From NCBI GenBank assembly GCA_017447265.1, contig JAFSOA010000001.1:62001-126000 (forward strand): DNA of 64,000 bases, written 5' to 3'. Position 1 is the first letter of the stretch; the number at the start of each line of letters is the position of its first letter. The DNA comes from Bacteroidales bacterium. Its GTDB lineage: Bacteria; Bacteroidota; Bacteroidia; Bacteroidales; UBA932. Positions 1 through 8,105 of the stretch are shown one piece after another. A model generated the notes under the pieces. It had not been told where the DNA came from, ran no database searches, and saw only the letters and a list, made by a program, of their open reading frames with translations. The position numbers and the translations under genes were made by a program.

Positions 1-371
1 GCCATGATGTCTTCAATCTGGAACGGGTTGTCGAATTTCGGCAGCACATTGTCGACGACTTTCTTGTAAAACTCGTGGCAGGAGGCCTGCGTTTCGCCCA
101 GATACGGCGGCATGGCGGCTTCGCCGTAGCCCGTGTAGCCGTCCCAGCTGAGGCGCGTGATGACGATGGGCGTGGTGGTGCGGGAGCTGCCCGAGATGGT
201 GAAGGTGAACTTCATGATGCCCTGGAAGTCTTCCCAGGCCAGTTCCAGTTTCTTGCTGCCCGATTTCTTCTTGGCGGCATCCGCCTTGGCGAAGAGGTTC
301 GCGGGGTTGAAAAGCGCGGCGCCGGCCGTCAGCAGGCCCGCCGTCTTGAGGAATGTTCTGCGATCGCTCAT
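1..371 (-). CDS. L-Ala-D/L-Glu (dipeptide) epimerase, N-terminal part
   Basis: Only the first 123 or so codons are inside the window; the gene runs off the left edge. The protein starts MSDRRTFLKTAG, a good twin-arginine signal (RRTFLK), followed by a hydrophobic stretch ending near residue 28, so export to the periplasm is expected. The mature start (KKLELAWEDFQGIMKFTF, then ITRLSWDGYTGYGEAAMPPYLGET) looks like the capping domain of enolase-superfamily muconate-cycloisomerase/dipeptide epimerases. The gene just upstream encodes an NlpC/P60 peptidase that would release L-Ala-D-Glu from muropeptides, and this enzyme would convert it to L-Ala-L-Glu. The same pairing is known in Bacteroides. The catalytic Lys/Asp residues lie outside the window, so the exact specificity is inferred from context. 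Confidence 0.8.
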   Translation of the reverse strand, partial: MSDRRTFLKTAGLLTAGAALFNPANLFAKADAAKKKSGSKKLELAWEDFQGIMKFTFTISGSSRTTTPIVITRLSWDGYTGYGEAAMPPYLGETQASCHEFYKKVVDNVLPKFDNPFQIEDIM

Positions 372-406
372 ATTGGATAATAATTTATTGTGTCAGTTTT
401 GTTTGC

Positions 407-432
407 GATTCCGGGTCAAGCCCGGAATGACG
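407..432 (-). repeat. 26-bp palindromic repeat, copy A
   Basis: On the minus strand this reads CGTCAT, arm TCCGGG, loop CTTGA, arm CCCGGA, ATC. The perfect 7-base arms are 409-415 and 421-427. It abuts the stop codon of the NlpC/P60 gene at 433 and lies between it and the epimerase. Two further copies are at 33120-33145 and 55693-55718. The arms differ between copies but stay complementary in each. Confidence 0.8.
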
Positions 433-1467
433 CTAGAAGTACACGCCGCTCTTGGCGATGGATACGACGCCCTTTCCGCAGTCCTGCTGGCCGATGATGC
501 GGCAGGCGCGGATGACTTTGCGGCTGTAGTAGTCGGGTTCGCCCTCGATGAGGCTGTTGATGCGCACGACCTGCGAGGAATGGATGATCTTGCCGTCGCC
601 CATGTAGATGGCCACATGCGTGATGCGCTCGGGCTTGTCTTCCGTGGCTTCGCGGCCGAAGAACACCAGGTCGGCCGGCTGGAGCTTGTCCAGGCCTTCC
701 GACACGTCGACCGGCTCGCCGGTCTTGTACTGCTGCGAGGCGTTGCGCAGCAGCATGTAGCCGTTGAGGAAATAGACCGTCTTGGCAAAGCCGCTGCAGT
801 CCACGCCCTTGATGGAAGTACCGGCCCAGAGGTAGGGCACACCGACAAAGGTCTTGGCGGTTTCGAGGATCAGCTGGCGGGCTTTCTCCACGTCGCGCTG
901 CGGGGCGCCGGCCGGAACGACGGCCGCGCGGCTGTCGACCCAGGTGCGGAGGTCCGTCACGTCGGCGGTCGGTACGAAGGCGCGCCGGCCGGTGGGGAGA
1001 TCCACCTCCGTATATTTGCCCGTGGTGCCCACATACTCCACGATGTCGCCCCAGACGCCGTCGCTCACATGGTTGGCGTCAGGCGTGGGCGCGTCGAGGA
1101 AGAAAGTATAATAATTGGTGACGATCCGGCGCGGGGTTTCTTTCCAGGTGTCGAGGCGCGCCTGGTCGATGGGCACGATGGCCATCTCGTTGACCCAGGC
1201 CTTGTAGCCGTCCGGGGTCTCGATGTTCACCCAGTAGTCGTTGTCGTGGTAGTGCACCTTGACGGGCGTGCCCATCAGGGCCTGGGTGCCGAGCTCGGCG
1301 GAATACGCGGGATCCTCCCGCATGTTGATGACGGAAAGGGCGGCGAAGGCCAGGCCGTTTTCGTCTTCCCGCTCAGGTTGCGGGGCGGGATCCTGTACTT
1401 TCTTTTCGGGGGATGCGCAGCCCAGGACGAGTGCGGCGCACAACAGGAGGAAGAGAGATTTTTTCAT
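433..1467 (-). CDS. NlpC/P60 peptidoglycan dipeptidyl-peptidase lipoprotein
   Basis: A 344-residue lipoprotein. I chose the ATG at 1467 because it gives a clean signal MKKSLFLLLCAALVLGC with lipobox LVLGC; a start five codons upstream would only add MNVET. After the signal come two SH3-like bacterial domains (about residues 40-190) and a C-terminal NlpC/P60 domain with nucleophile C224 in GVDCSGF and H284 in THVAIYMGDG. This architecture matches Bacteroides gamma-D-glutamyl-L-diamino-acid endopeptidases that cut muropeptides to L-Ala-D-Glu. The downstream epimerase gene, 61 bases away and probably co-transcribed, supports cell-wall peptide recycling. It acts in the periplasm, attached to a membrane. 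A TACATTTG promoter element lies 36 bases upstream of the start. Confidence 0.9.
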   Translation of the reverse strand: MKKSLFLLLCAALVLGCASPEKKVQDPAPQPEREDENGLAFAALSVINMREDPAYSAELGTQALMGTPVKVHYHDNDYWVNIETPDGYKAWVNEMAIVPIDQARLDTWKETPRRIVTNYYTFFLDAPTPDANHVSDGVWGDIVEYVGTTGKYTEVDLPTGRRAFVPTADVTDLRTWVDSRAAVVPAGAPQRDVEKARQLILETAKTFVGVPYLWAGTSIKGVDCSGFAKTVYFLNGYMLLRNASQQYKTGEPVDVSEGLDKLQPADLVFFGREATEDKPERITHVAIYMGDGKIIHSSQVVRINSLIEGEPDYYSRKVIRACRIIGQQDCGKGVVSIAKSGVYF

Positions 1468-1502
1468 GGTTTCAACGTTCAAAAAGCCGTTCCTACAACC
1501 AA

Positions 1503-1510
1503 CAAATGTA
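1503..1510 (-). promoter_or_regulatory. -7 promoter element for the NlpC/P60 gene
   Basis: The plus-strand CAAATGTA is TACATTTG on the minus strand and fits the Bacteroidota TAnnTTTG element. It would start transcription about 25-30 bases before the ATG at 1467. No strong -33 TTG is visible at the usual distance. Confidence 0.5.
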
Positions 1511-1526
1511 ATAAAAAAAACGAATC

Positions 1527-1580
1527 ATTCGCCACAAAACCCCTTCATTCGCCCCTAAAACCCGGCTTTTCGCCACAATC
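1527..1580. repeat. Three direct repeats of TTCGCC(A/C)C, 20-21 bp period
   Basis: TTCGCC occurs at 1528, 1548 and 1569. The first two copies are followed by CACAAAACCC and CCCTAAAACCC, the third by ACAATCC. The spacing of two helical turns between the divergent nlpC and acp promoters suggests a regulator-binding array. A LytTR regulator, a family that binds paired direct repeats about 21 bp apart, is encoded next to acp. Which protein binds is inference. Confidence 0.5.
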
Positions 1581-1616
1581 CGGCGAAGGGCGCATACAAA
1601 CAGGGGCGGAGATGCT

Positions 1617-1624
1617 TACCTTTG
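1617..1624 (+). promoter_or_regulatory. -7 promoter element for the acyl carrier protein gene
   Basis: TACCTTTG matches the Bacteroidota TAnnTTTG element and lies 29 bases before the acp ATG. No clear -33 element is seen, which would fit a promoter that needs an activator at the repeats just upstream. Confidence 0.6.
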
Positions 1625-1653
1625 CCGCCGATAAATATTAAAATCTGAAAAAA

Positions 1654-1896
1654 ATGGAAAAAGCTACGATTGAAGAGAAAGTCGTCAACATCATCTCCAA
1701 CAAACTTGGTTGCCCTCAGGAAGAGGTCGTGCCCGCCGCCAGCTTTACGACGGATCTGGGTGCTGATTCGCTCGACACGGTCGAACTGATCATGGACTTC
1801 GAGAAAGAGTTCGGTCTGAAAATTTCCGACGAAGACGCGATGGGTATCAAGACGGTGAACGACGCCATCGAGTACATCGCTGCCCGCGCCAACTAA
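1654..1896 (+). CDS. acpP: Acyl carrier protein
   Basis: 80 residues, the usual length. The phosphopantetheine attachment motif [10 protein letters not shown] is present, with the serine at about residue 39, followed by the typical acidic helix ([15 protein letters not shown]). It carries growing acyl chains in the cytoplasm. It has its own promoter and is separated from the fabH-fabF-fabZ-fabG operon only by the opposite-strand LytTR gene, so it is a plausible dedicated carrier for that operon. Whether it is also the general ACP of the cell cannot be told. In many Bacteroidales the housekeeping ACP gene sits beside fabF and rnc, and no rnc is seen here. Confidence 0.95.
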   Translation: MEKATIEEKVVNIISNKLGCPQEEVVPAASFTTDLGADSLDTVELIMDFEKEFGLKISDEDAMGIKTVNDAIEYIAARAN

Positions 1897-1908
1897 TAAG
1901 AGGTATCG

Positions 1909-2751
1909 CTATGAGGCGGTCCGGCCCATTCTTTCCTGGATCGCCTCGTAGTAACTCTTTGAAACCGGAATCTTTTTGGCTTCCGGATGCGAAAGCTCCA
2001 GAAACACACGCGCATTTTCCCGCTTGAGCTGCGTCACGTTGTCAAGATTGACGATGAATGAACGGTGGCAGCGGATGAAAGAGGTTCCTTCCAATTGTTT
2101 TTCGAGTCGGGTGGTGCGGCAGCGCATCAGATAGTTGAGCAGCTTGCCATCCAGTTCGTAACGGATCTCGACGTAGTTGTCCTGGGACCCGATGTAATAG
2201 ATACGGTCGGACGGAATCGAAATCTTCAGCGCTCCGGTGTAGTCATAGAAATGGATGACCGACGTATTTTGTGCAGGTGTTTCCGCTTTCAGCCTGAGTT
2301 CCAGCGCCTCAATATCTTCCGACTTGGCCTTGTTGGCCGCCAGCAGCGTGAAGATGATGTAGGGAATGGCCAGGATGAGTCCCACGCAAAGGGACGTGTA
2401 GGCCACCAGGCGCAGCGTGATCGGGATATCCGAATGGAACCAGTGGCGCGTAAAAAGCAGATAGACCACGGCGATCACGATGAATTCGGCCAGCACCCAG
2501 AGCAGGTACCTGCGTACCGACACCGTATGGGTGAGCTGATGGAGCATCAGGCTGATCTTGCTGAGCAGCAGGATACCGATGCTGGAGAGGTAGAAAAGCA
2601 GCGTGGGCAACAACACATCCGGCCCCAGTCCGATCCACACCGTCTCCGAAAAAGGATGGTAGGTGAGGAGGAAAACCAGGGAAAACGCCACCACAAAGGC
2701 GACGGATTCCAATAGGAACTTTCTGTGAAGTAGATATTTAGGTGCTTCCAA
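1909..2751 (-). CDS. Membrane-anchored LytTR-family transcription regulator
   Basis: 280 residues. Four hydrophobic segments (about residues 12-30, 40-62, 82-100 and 112-138) form an N-terminal membrane domain, followed by a short charged linker and a LytTR DNA-binding domain (about 175-278; IYYIGSQDNYVEIRY, FIRCHRSFIVNLDNV, KKIPVSKSYY). There is no receiver domain, so it is not a classical response regulator; the membrane part probably senses a lipid or membrane signal or a partner. It sits tail-to-tail with acp and head-to-head with fabH, which makes it the likely local regulator of the fatty-acyl cluster. That role is inference from position. Confidence 0.85.
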   Translation of the reverse strand: MEAPKYLLHRKFLLESVAFVVAFSLVFLLTYHPFSETVWIGLGPDVLLPTLLFYLSSIGILLLSKISLMLHQLTHTVSVRRYLLWVLAEFIVIAVVYLLFTRHWFHSDIPITLRLVAYTSLCVGLILAIPYIIFTLLAANKAKSEDIEALELRLKAETPAQNTSVIHFYDYTGALKISIPSDRIYYIGSQDNYVEIRYELDGKLLNYLMRCRTTRLEKQLEGTSFIRCHRSFIVNLDNVTQLKRENARVFLELSHPEAKKIPVSKSYYEAIQERMGRTAS

Positions 2752-2777
2752 GGCGATTCGGTTTCAACACTAGAGCG

Positions 2778-2785
2778 CAAAAGTA
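2778..2785 (-). promoter_or_regulatory. -7 promoter element for the LytTR gene
   Basis: Plus-strand CAAAAGTA reads TACTTTTG on the minus strand, a TAnnTTTG match, 27 bases before the LytTR start codon. I see no comparable element for fabH on the other strand in this 71-base divergent gap. Confidence 0.5.
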
Positions 2786-2822
2786 GCAAATTTTACTGAA
2801 TAACCCTTTACCCATCCCATAT

Positions 2823-3791
2823 ATGAAAATCATAGGAACAGGAAGTGCGCTTCCCGAACACATCGTGACAAACGAAATGCTGGCCGGGTTCCTCGATACG
2901 AGTGACAACTGGATCACGACCCGCACCGGCATCCGCACCCGCCGGCTCCTGAGCACGGAGACGCTCCGTGAACTCGCCCTGGAAGCCGCCCGGAAGGCCA
3001 TCACATCGTCCGGCCTCCGTCCCGAAGATATCGATTACCTCATCTGCTCGAACGTGGCCAACAGCTACGTGTCTCCTTCTCTGGGCAGCATCATCCTGGG
3101 CCAGCTGGGCTGCAGCTGCCCGACCTTCGACATGAACGGCGCCTGCGCGGGCCTGGTCTATTCGCTCGACGTGGCCGACGCCTTCCTCAAGGCGAAGAAT
3201 ATGAAAAACATCCTGGTGGTGGCCGCGGAACAGCCGTCGCGTTTCTGCAACTGGCACGACCGCGCCACGTCGGTGCTTTTCGGCGACGGTGCCGCCGCAC
3301 TGGTGGTCACCCAGGGCGAAGGCTTCAAGGACTTCCGCCTGACCGGCAACACCCACACCGAGGTGATGTACTACAAGCGCGAGATGCAGCGCACACCCTA
3401 CGACCGGGTGGAAGAGAAGACCGAGCCGCTGGTGATGAACGGGCGCGAGGTGTTCCGCCTGGCGGTGGAATCCTGCATCGATGACGTCGACACGCTGCTC
3501 GAACGCAACGGCATGACGGGCGACGACATTGACCTCTACCTCCTTCACCAGGCCAACATGCGCATCATCGAGTGCATCCGCGAGCACCTGGCACAGCCGA
3601 AAGAGAAATTCCCCACAAATATCCAGAAGTACGGCAACACCTCTTCCGCCAGCGTCGGCATCCTGATCGACGAGCTTTCACGCGCCGGTGAGCTGAAGGA
3701 AGGCCAGACGGTGATGCTCAGCACCTTCGGCGGCGGCTTCGTGACCGCGGCAGCCATCCTGGAATGGTCGGACATCAATTATGCCAAGTAA
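2823..3791 (+). CDS. fabH: 3-oxoacyl-ACP synthase III (KAS III)
   Basis: 322 residues, usual for FabH. The condensing-enzyme triad is complete: C108 in DMNGACAGL, H242 in LLHQANMRI and N272 in YGNTSSAS. FabH starts chains by condensing an acyl-CoA primer with malonyl-ACP. The primer used cannot be read from sequence. It is the first gene of a tight plus-strand operon and ends one base before the chosen fabF start. The operon also holds fabF, fabZ, fabG, etfB, etfA and an acyl-CoA dehydrogenase, so the product may feed a specialised rather than the general acyl pool. Confidence 0.93.
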   Translation: MKIIGTGSALPEHIVTNEMLAGFLDTSDNWITTRTGIRTRRLLSTETLRELALEAARKAITSSGLRPEDIDYLICSNVANSYVSPSLGSIILGQLGCSCPTFDMNGACAGLVYSLDVADAFLKAKNMKNILVVAAEQPSRFCNWHDRATSVLFGDGAAALVVTQGEGFKDFRLTGNTHTEVMYYKREMQRTPYDRVEEKTEPLVMNGREVFRLAVESCIDDVDTLLERNGMTGDDIDLYLLHQANMRIIECIREHLAQPKEKFPTNIQKYGNTSSASVGILIDELSRAGELKEGQTVMLSTFGGGFVTAAAILEWSDINYAK

Positions 3792-3792
3792 G

Positions 3793-5031
3793 ATGAAAAG
3801 AGTCGTCATTACCGGCCTGGGCTGTATTTCTCCCCTGGGCAACAACGTAGAAACCATGTGGGCGGAACTGCTCAAGGGCAGCTGCGCCATCGATTATATC
3901 CACTCGCTCGACGCGACGGAACTGCCGGTCAAGATTGCGGCGGAAGTGAAAGATTTCCGGCCGGAAGACTTCGGCATCGACCGCGCCATGATCCGCCACA
4001 ACGACCGTTATGCGCTCTATGCCATCGCCGCCACGGCGCAGGCTATGCGCGACAGCGGCCTGGAGGTGGGCAAGGACATCGACCCCACCCGGCTGGGCTG
4101 CGCCATCGGCTCGGGCGTGGGCGGCATCCAGACGTTCTGCCGCGAGCATGCTTCGCTGCTGCAGAACGGCAGCCGCGGCGTCTCGCCGCTCTTCATCCCT
4201 GAGATGATCGCCAACATCGCTTCCGGCAACACGGCCATCGTCTTCCACGCCGAAGGACCGAACCTTCCCGTGGTGACTGCCTGCGCGACGGGCACGCACT
4301 CCGTGGGCGAAGCTTACCGCATGATCCGCGAGGGCCGCGCCGAAGCCATGATCACGGGCGGTGCCGAGGCGGCGGTCTGCGAGATCGCCATCGCGGGCTT
4401 CTCCAACAGCAAGGCCCTGACCACGAGCGAAGATCCCATGGCGGCCTCCCTGCCGTTCGACGCCCGCCGCAAGGGTTTCGTGATCGGCGAGGGCGCCGGC
4501 GTCATGATCCTTGAAGACTATGAGCTGGCCCGCCGCCGCGGCGCACACATCTACGCCGAGGTCTGCGGCTACGGCAACAGCTGCGACGCCTACCACTACA
4601 CGGCACCGCGTGCCGATGCCAAATGCGCCACGAACTGCATCAAGTGGGCCCTCGAAGAGGCCGGCTACCGCGAAGGTGAAAAACTCTATGTCAACGCCCA
4701 CGGAACCGGCACCCCGCTCAACGACAAGGCCGAAACCCTGGCCCTCAAGCAGGCCCTGGGTGAAGCCACCGCGCGCAAGGCGGTCATCAGCAGCACCAAA
4801 TCCATGATGGGCCATATGCTCGGCGCCACCGGCGCCGTCGAGCTGGTCATCTGCGCCAAAACCCTGCAGACGGGCCATGTGGCGCCGACCATCCACCTCG
4901 ACGAGCCCGATCCGGAGTGCGACCTCGACTACACGCCGCACACGGCCCGCGACTACGCTGCCGACCTGACCATCAGCAACTCCTTCGGCTTCGGCGGACA
5001 GAACGCATGCGTAGCCCTGCGAAGAATCTAA
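3793..5031 (+). CDS. fabF: 3-oxoacyl-ACP synthase II (KAS II)
   Basis: 412 residues from the ATG at 3793 (MKRVVITGLG), one base after the fabH stop. An in-frame ATG at 3781 would add MPSK and overlap fabH. The Cys-His-His set of elongating ketosynthases is visible in VTACATGTHS, NAHGTGTPLND and KSMMGHMLGATGA, together with the conserved lysine of the last motif and the C-terminal GFGGQNA. It elongates acyl-ACP with malonyl-ACP in the cytoplasm. The complete catalytic set argues against a chain-length factor. It is translationally close to fabH and followed 28 bases later by fabZ. Confidence 0.93.
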   Translation: MKRVVITGLGCISPLGNNVETMWAELLKGSCAIDYIHSLDATELPVKIAAEVKDFRPEDFGIDRAMIRHNDRYALYAIAATAQAMRDSGLEVGKDIDPTRLGCAIGSGVGGIQTFCREHASLLQNGSRGVSPLFIPEMIANIASGNTAIVFHAEGPNLPVVTACATGTHSVGEAYRMIREGRAEAMITGGAEAAVCEIAIAGFSNSKALTTSEDPMAASLPFDARRKGFVIGEGAGVMILEDYELARRRGAHIYAEVCGYGNSCDAYHYTAPRADAKCATNCIKWALEEAGYREGEKLYVNAHGTGTPLNDKAETLALKQALGEATARKAVISSTKSMMGHMLGATGAVELVICAKTLQTGHVAPTIHLDEPDPECDLDYTPHTARDYAADLTISNSFGFGGQNACVALRRI

Positions 5032-5059
5032 GTGAAATCAATCATTGAAAAACAACGAT

Positions 5060-5476
5060 ATGACACGAGAAGAAATCAAGAACTACCTGCCCCATCGCGA
5101 GCCGATGCTGCTGGTTGACGACGTGACGATGGAAGGCGACACCGCCATCGGGCACTACCATGTGCGCGGAGACGAATTCTTCGTGCAGGGACATTTCCCG
5201 GGCTATCCGGTGGTCCCCGGCGTCATCCTCTGTGAAATCATGGGACAGTGCTCCGCCCCGCTGATGCTCGCCGAGCTCCCGGGCCGCCTGACCTTCTATG
5301 CCGGCATGAACGACGTGCGCTTCAAGAACCAGGTGCGTCCCGGCGACACCGTGACCGTCACGAGCCACATCGCCAACCGCCGCGGCCTGACCTTCTTCGT
5401 CGACGCCGAGGCCAAGGTCGACGGCAAACTCTGCGTCAAGGGCAGTCTGATCTTCATGTTGGTCGATAAGCAATAA
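5060..5476 (+). CDS. fabZ: 3-hydroxyacyl-ACP dehydratase, FabZ type
   Basis: 138 residues from the ATG at 5060 (MTREEIKNYLPHREPML); an in-frame TTG at 5045 is a less likely start. The hotdog-fold motif GHFPGYPVVPGVI holds the catalytic H45, and E59 follows in ILCEIMGQ. It removes water from 3-hydroxyacyl-ACP to give trans-2-enoyl-ACP. Only three bases separate its stop from fabG. The product would be the substrate of an enoyl reductase. No FabI, FabK, FabL or FabV is present in the window, and the operon instead continues with ETF and an acyl-CoA dehydrogenase. Confidence 0.92.
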   Translation: MTREEIKNYLPHREPMLLVDDVTMEGDTAIGHYHVRGDEFFVQGHFPGYPVVPGVILCEIMGQCSAPLMLAELPGRLTFYAGMNDVRFKNQVRPGDTVTVTSHIANRRGLTFFVDAEAKVDGKLCVKGSLIFMLVDKQ

Positions 5477-5479
5477 GCC

Positions 5480-6229
5480 ATGAAACTCCTCGAAAACAAG
5501 ACAGCCCTCATCACCGGCGCATCGCGCGGTATCGGGCGCAGCCATGCCCTCCTGTTCGCTGAAGAGGGTGCGAATATCATCTTTACTGATCTGCAGGCCA
5601 ACGAGAACAGCGAGTCGCTGCTCTCCGAACTCCGCGCCAAGGGCGTGCGGGCCGATTTCCTGGCCTCCAACGCTTCGGATTTCGCCCAGGCCCAGGAAGT
5701 GGCCCAGTGGGTGGAAGCCAACTACGGCCGTCTCGACGTGCTGGTCAACAACGCCGGCATCACCCGCGACCAGTTGATCCTCCGCATGAGCGTGGAAGAC
5801 TGGAACCTGGTGCTCGAAGTCAACCTCCGTTCGGTGTTCAACTACACGAAGGCCTTCGCGCCGCTGATGATGAAGCAGCGCAGCGGCTCCATCATCAACA
5901 TCAGCTCCATCGTGGGACTCAACGGCAACGCGGGCCAGTGCAACTACGCCGCGTCCAAGGCCGGCATCATCGGTTTCACGCGCTCCATCGCCAAGGAACT
6001 CGGCTCGCGCGGCATCCGCTGCAACGCCGTGGCGCCCGGTTTCATCGAGACCCCGATGACGCGCCAGCTCTCCGAAGACGTCCGCAAGGAGTGGATGAAG
6101 CAGATTCCCCTGCACCGCGGCGGTCTCGACACCGACGTGGCCCACGTGTCGCTCTTCCTGGCCAGCGACCTGGCCGGCTATGTGACCGGACAGGTCATCA
6201 GCTGCGACGGCGGCCTGGCCATCAACTAA
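5480..6229 (+). CDS. fabG: 3-oxoacyl-ACP reductase (short-chain dehydrogenase)
   Basis: 249 residues, classical SDR length. The nucleotide-binding TGASRGIG (residues 12-19), NNAG (90-93) and the catalytic S143, Y156 and K160 (YAASK) are all present, and the C-terminus VTGQVISCDGGLAIN is typical of FabG. It reduces 3-oxoacyl-ACP to 3-hydroxyacyl-ACP, normally with NADPH. As the fourth enzyme of the cluster it completes condensation, reduction and dehydration. The remaining step, enoyl reduction, would have to be done by the downstream dehydrogenase or by an enzyme encoded elsewhere. Confidence 0.92.
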   Translation: MKLLENKTALITGASRGIGRSHALLFAEEGANIIFTDLQANENSESLLSELRAKGVRADFLASNASDFAQAQEVAQWVEANYGRLDVLVNNAGITRDQLILRMSVEDWNLVLEVNLRSVFNYTKAFAPLMMKQRSGSIINISSIVGLNGNAGQCNYAASKAGIIGFTRSIAKELGSRGIRCNAVAPGFIETPMTRQLSEDVRKEWMKQIPLHRGGLDTDVAHVSLFLASDLAGYVTGQVISCDGGLAIN

Positions 6230-6260
6230 TATCCCGTACGAATCCAAGCATCAACAGAAT

Positions 6261-7061
6261 ATGTCTTTCAAAATAGTAGTTTTGGCCAAGCAGGTTCCCG
6301 ACACGCACAATGTCGGAGCCGATGCCATGAATCCGGACGGCACCGTGAACCGGGCCGCCCTGCCGGTGGTCTTCAACCCCGAAGACCTGAAAGCCCTGGA
6401 AATGGCGCTGCGCGTCAAAGACCAGCTGCCCGACGCCACGGTCACCGTGGTGACCATGGGCCCGCCCCGCGCCGCCGAGATCGTCAAAGACGCCCGCAAC
6501 CGCGGCGCCGACGACGGTGTCGTGCTGAGCGACATGCGTTTTGCCGGTGCCGACACGCTGGCGACTTCCTATGCCCTTTCGCAGGCTGTCAGGCAGCTGG
6601 GCAAAGTCGACCTGATCTTCGGCGGCCGCCAGGCCATCGACGGCGACACCGCCCAGGTCGGCCCGCAGGTGGCTGAGAAACTCGAGATTCCGCAGGTGAC
6701 CTATGCCGAAGAACTGATCGCCGTCAACACCCGGGAGATTACCATCCGCCGTCGCCTCGAACACGGCACGGAGTGCGTCAAGGCACAACTGCCCGCCCTC
6801 GTGACGGTCACTTCCGCCGGCGCCGACTGCCGCTTCCCTAACGCGCACCGTATGCTGCGGCTGGCCAAGGATGAAGTCCGCATGATCAATGCCGACAGCA
6901 TTGACGCCGACATGGAGCGCCTGGGCCTCAAGGGCTCGCCGACCAAGGTGAAGAAGATTGAAAACGTGGTGCTCGCCCACAAGGAGTCGGTGGTGCTCGA
7001 ACCCACCGAGGCCGCGCTCAATGAACTTTCGGCCACGCTGATCCAGGAGCACATTTTGTAA
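6261..7061 (+). CDS. etfB: Electron transfer flavoprotein, beta subunit
   Basis: 266 residues. The start VVLAKQVPDT, then VTMGPPRAAE and DLIFGGRQAIDGDTAQVGP are hallmark EtfB stretches; the last resembles the form seen in clostridial and related ETFs paired with short-chain acyl-CoA dehydrogenases. It forms a heterodimer with the EtfA encoded 19 bases downstream and shuttles electrons between the acyl dehydrogenase and a redox partner. Whether this ETF is electron-bifurcating cannot be settled from the sequence alone. It is co-directional with the fab genes, with only a 31-base gap after fabG. Confidence 0.93.
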   Translation: MSFKIVVLAKQVPDTHNVGADAMNPDGTVNRAALPVVFNPEDLKALEMALRVKDQLPDATVTVVTMGPPRAAEIVKDARNRGADDGVVLSDMRFAGADTLATSYALSQAVRQLGKVDLIFGGRQAIDGDTAQVGPQVAEKLEIPQVTYAEELIAVNTREITIRRRLEHGTECVKAQLPALVTVTSAGADCRFPNAHRMLRLAKDEVRMINADSIDADMERLGLKGSPTKVKKIENVVLAHKESVVLEPTEAALNELSATLIQEHIL

Positions 7062-7080
7062 TTTCTCAATCCTGAAAACG

Positions 7081-8103
7081 ATGAACAACGTATTAGTATA
7101 TTGCGAACTGTCGGAGAAAAACACCATCGCCGACATCAGCCTCGAGCTCTGCACCAAGGGCCGCCAGCTGGCCACCCGCCTGGGTTGCCGCCTGCAGGCC
7201 GCCGTGCTGGGCAGCCAGGTGAAAGCCGCTGCCGAATCGCTCTATCCCTACGGCGTGGACGACGTGTTTCTGGCCGACGATCCCCGTCTGTCTCCCTATC
7301 GCACCCTGCCGCATTTCGACGTGCTGTCAAAACTCATCCGGAAGGAACAGCCGCAGATCGTGCTCTTCGGCGCCTCGAGCGTGGGCCGCGACCTCGCCCC
7401 GCGCATCGCCTCGTCGCTGCGCTGCGGCCTGACCGCCGACTGCACCCAGCTGGAAATCGGACCGCACGACGATCCCAAGACCGGCAAGCACTACGAAGAT
7501 GTCCTGATGCAGATTCGTCCGGCTTTCGGCGGCAACATCATCGCCACCATCGTCTGCCCGGAGACCCGGCCGCAGATGGCAACCGTCCGTGAGGGCGTCA
7601 TGAAGAAAGAGGTTTTCGATCCCGCGCACAAGGGTACCATCATCCCGGTCGCCGTGGAGGCGTCGCTCGCCGCCGCCGACCAGGCCGTGCAGATCCTCAG
7701 CCGGGAGATCGAAGAACAGAAGATCGACATTAAGGGTGCCCAGATCATCGTGGCCGGCGGCTACGGCATGGGCAGCAAGGAGAACTTCCAGCTGCTCCAC
7801 CAGTTCGCCCGCCTGATCGGCGCCAGCGTCGGCGCGACCCGCGCTGCCGTGGATGCCGGTTTCACCGAGGCTGAGCGCCAGATCGGCCAGACCGGCGTGA
7901 CCGTCCGTCCGAAGCTCTACATCGCCTGCGGCATCAGCGGCGCCGTGCAGCACCGCGCCGGCATGGAGCAGAGTGCCAAGATCATCAGCATCAACACCGA
8001 TCCGGAAGCGCCGATCAACGCCATCGCCGACTACACCATCGTCGGTGACGTGATGACGGTCATTCCGCAATTTATGGCTTGTTATAAAAATAATCTGAAG
8101 TAG
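7081..8103 (+). CDS. etfA: Electron transfer flavoprotein, alpha subunit
   Basis: 340 residues. The C-terminal FAD domain is clear: AGGYGMGSKENF (about 225-236), VGATRAAVDAG (250-260), QIGQTGVTVRPKLYIACGISGA (267-288) and API..ADY..VGD near 310-323. It is longer at the N-terminus than the minimal FAD domain, as expected for full EtfA. It pairs with EtfB and delivers or accepts electrons from the acyl-CoA dehydrogenase encoded two bases downstream. An etfB-etfA-dehydrogenase trio occurs by itself in other Bacteroidales; here it is appended to fatty-acid synthesis genes. Confidence 0.93.
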   Translation: MNNVLVYCELSEKNTIADISLELCTKGRQLATRLGCRLQAAVLGSQVKAAAESLYPYGVDDVFLADDPRLSPYRTLPHFDVLSKLIRKEQPQIVLFGASSVGRDLAPRIASSLRCGLTADCTQLEIGPHDDPKTGKHYEDVLMQIRPAFGGNIIATIVCPETRPQMATVREGVMKKEVFDPAHKGTIIPVAVEASLAAADQAVQILSREIEEQKIDIKGAQIIVAGGYGMGSKENFQLLHQFARLIGASVGATRAAVDAGFTEAERQIGQTGVTVRPKLYIACGISGAVQHRAGMEQSAKIISINTDPEAPINAIADYTIVGDVMTVIPQFMACYKNNLK

Positions 8104-8105
8104 TT

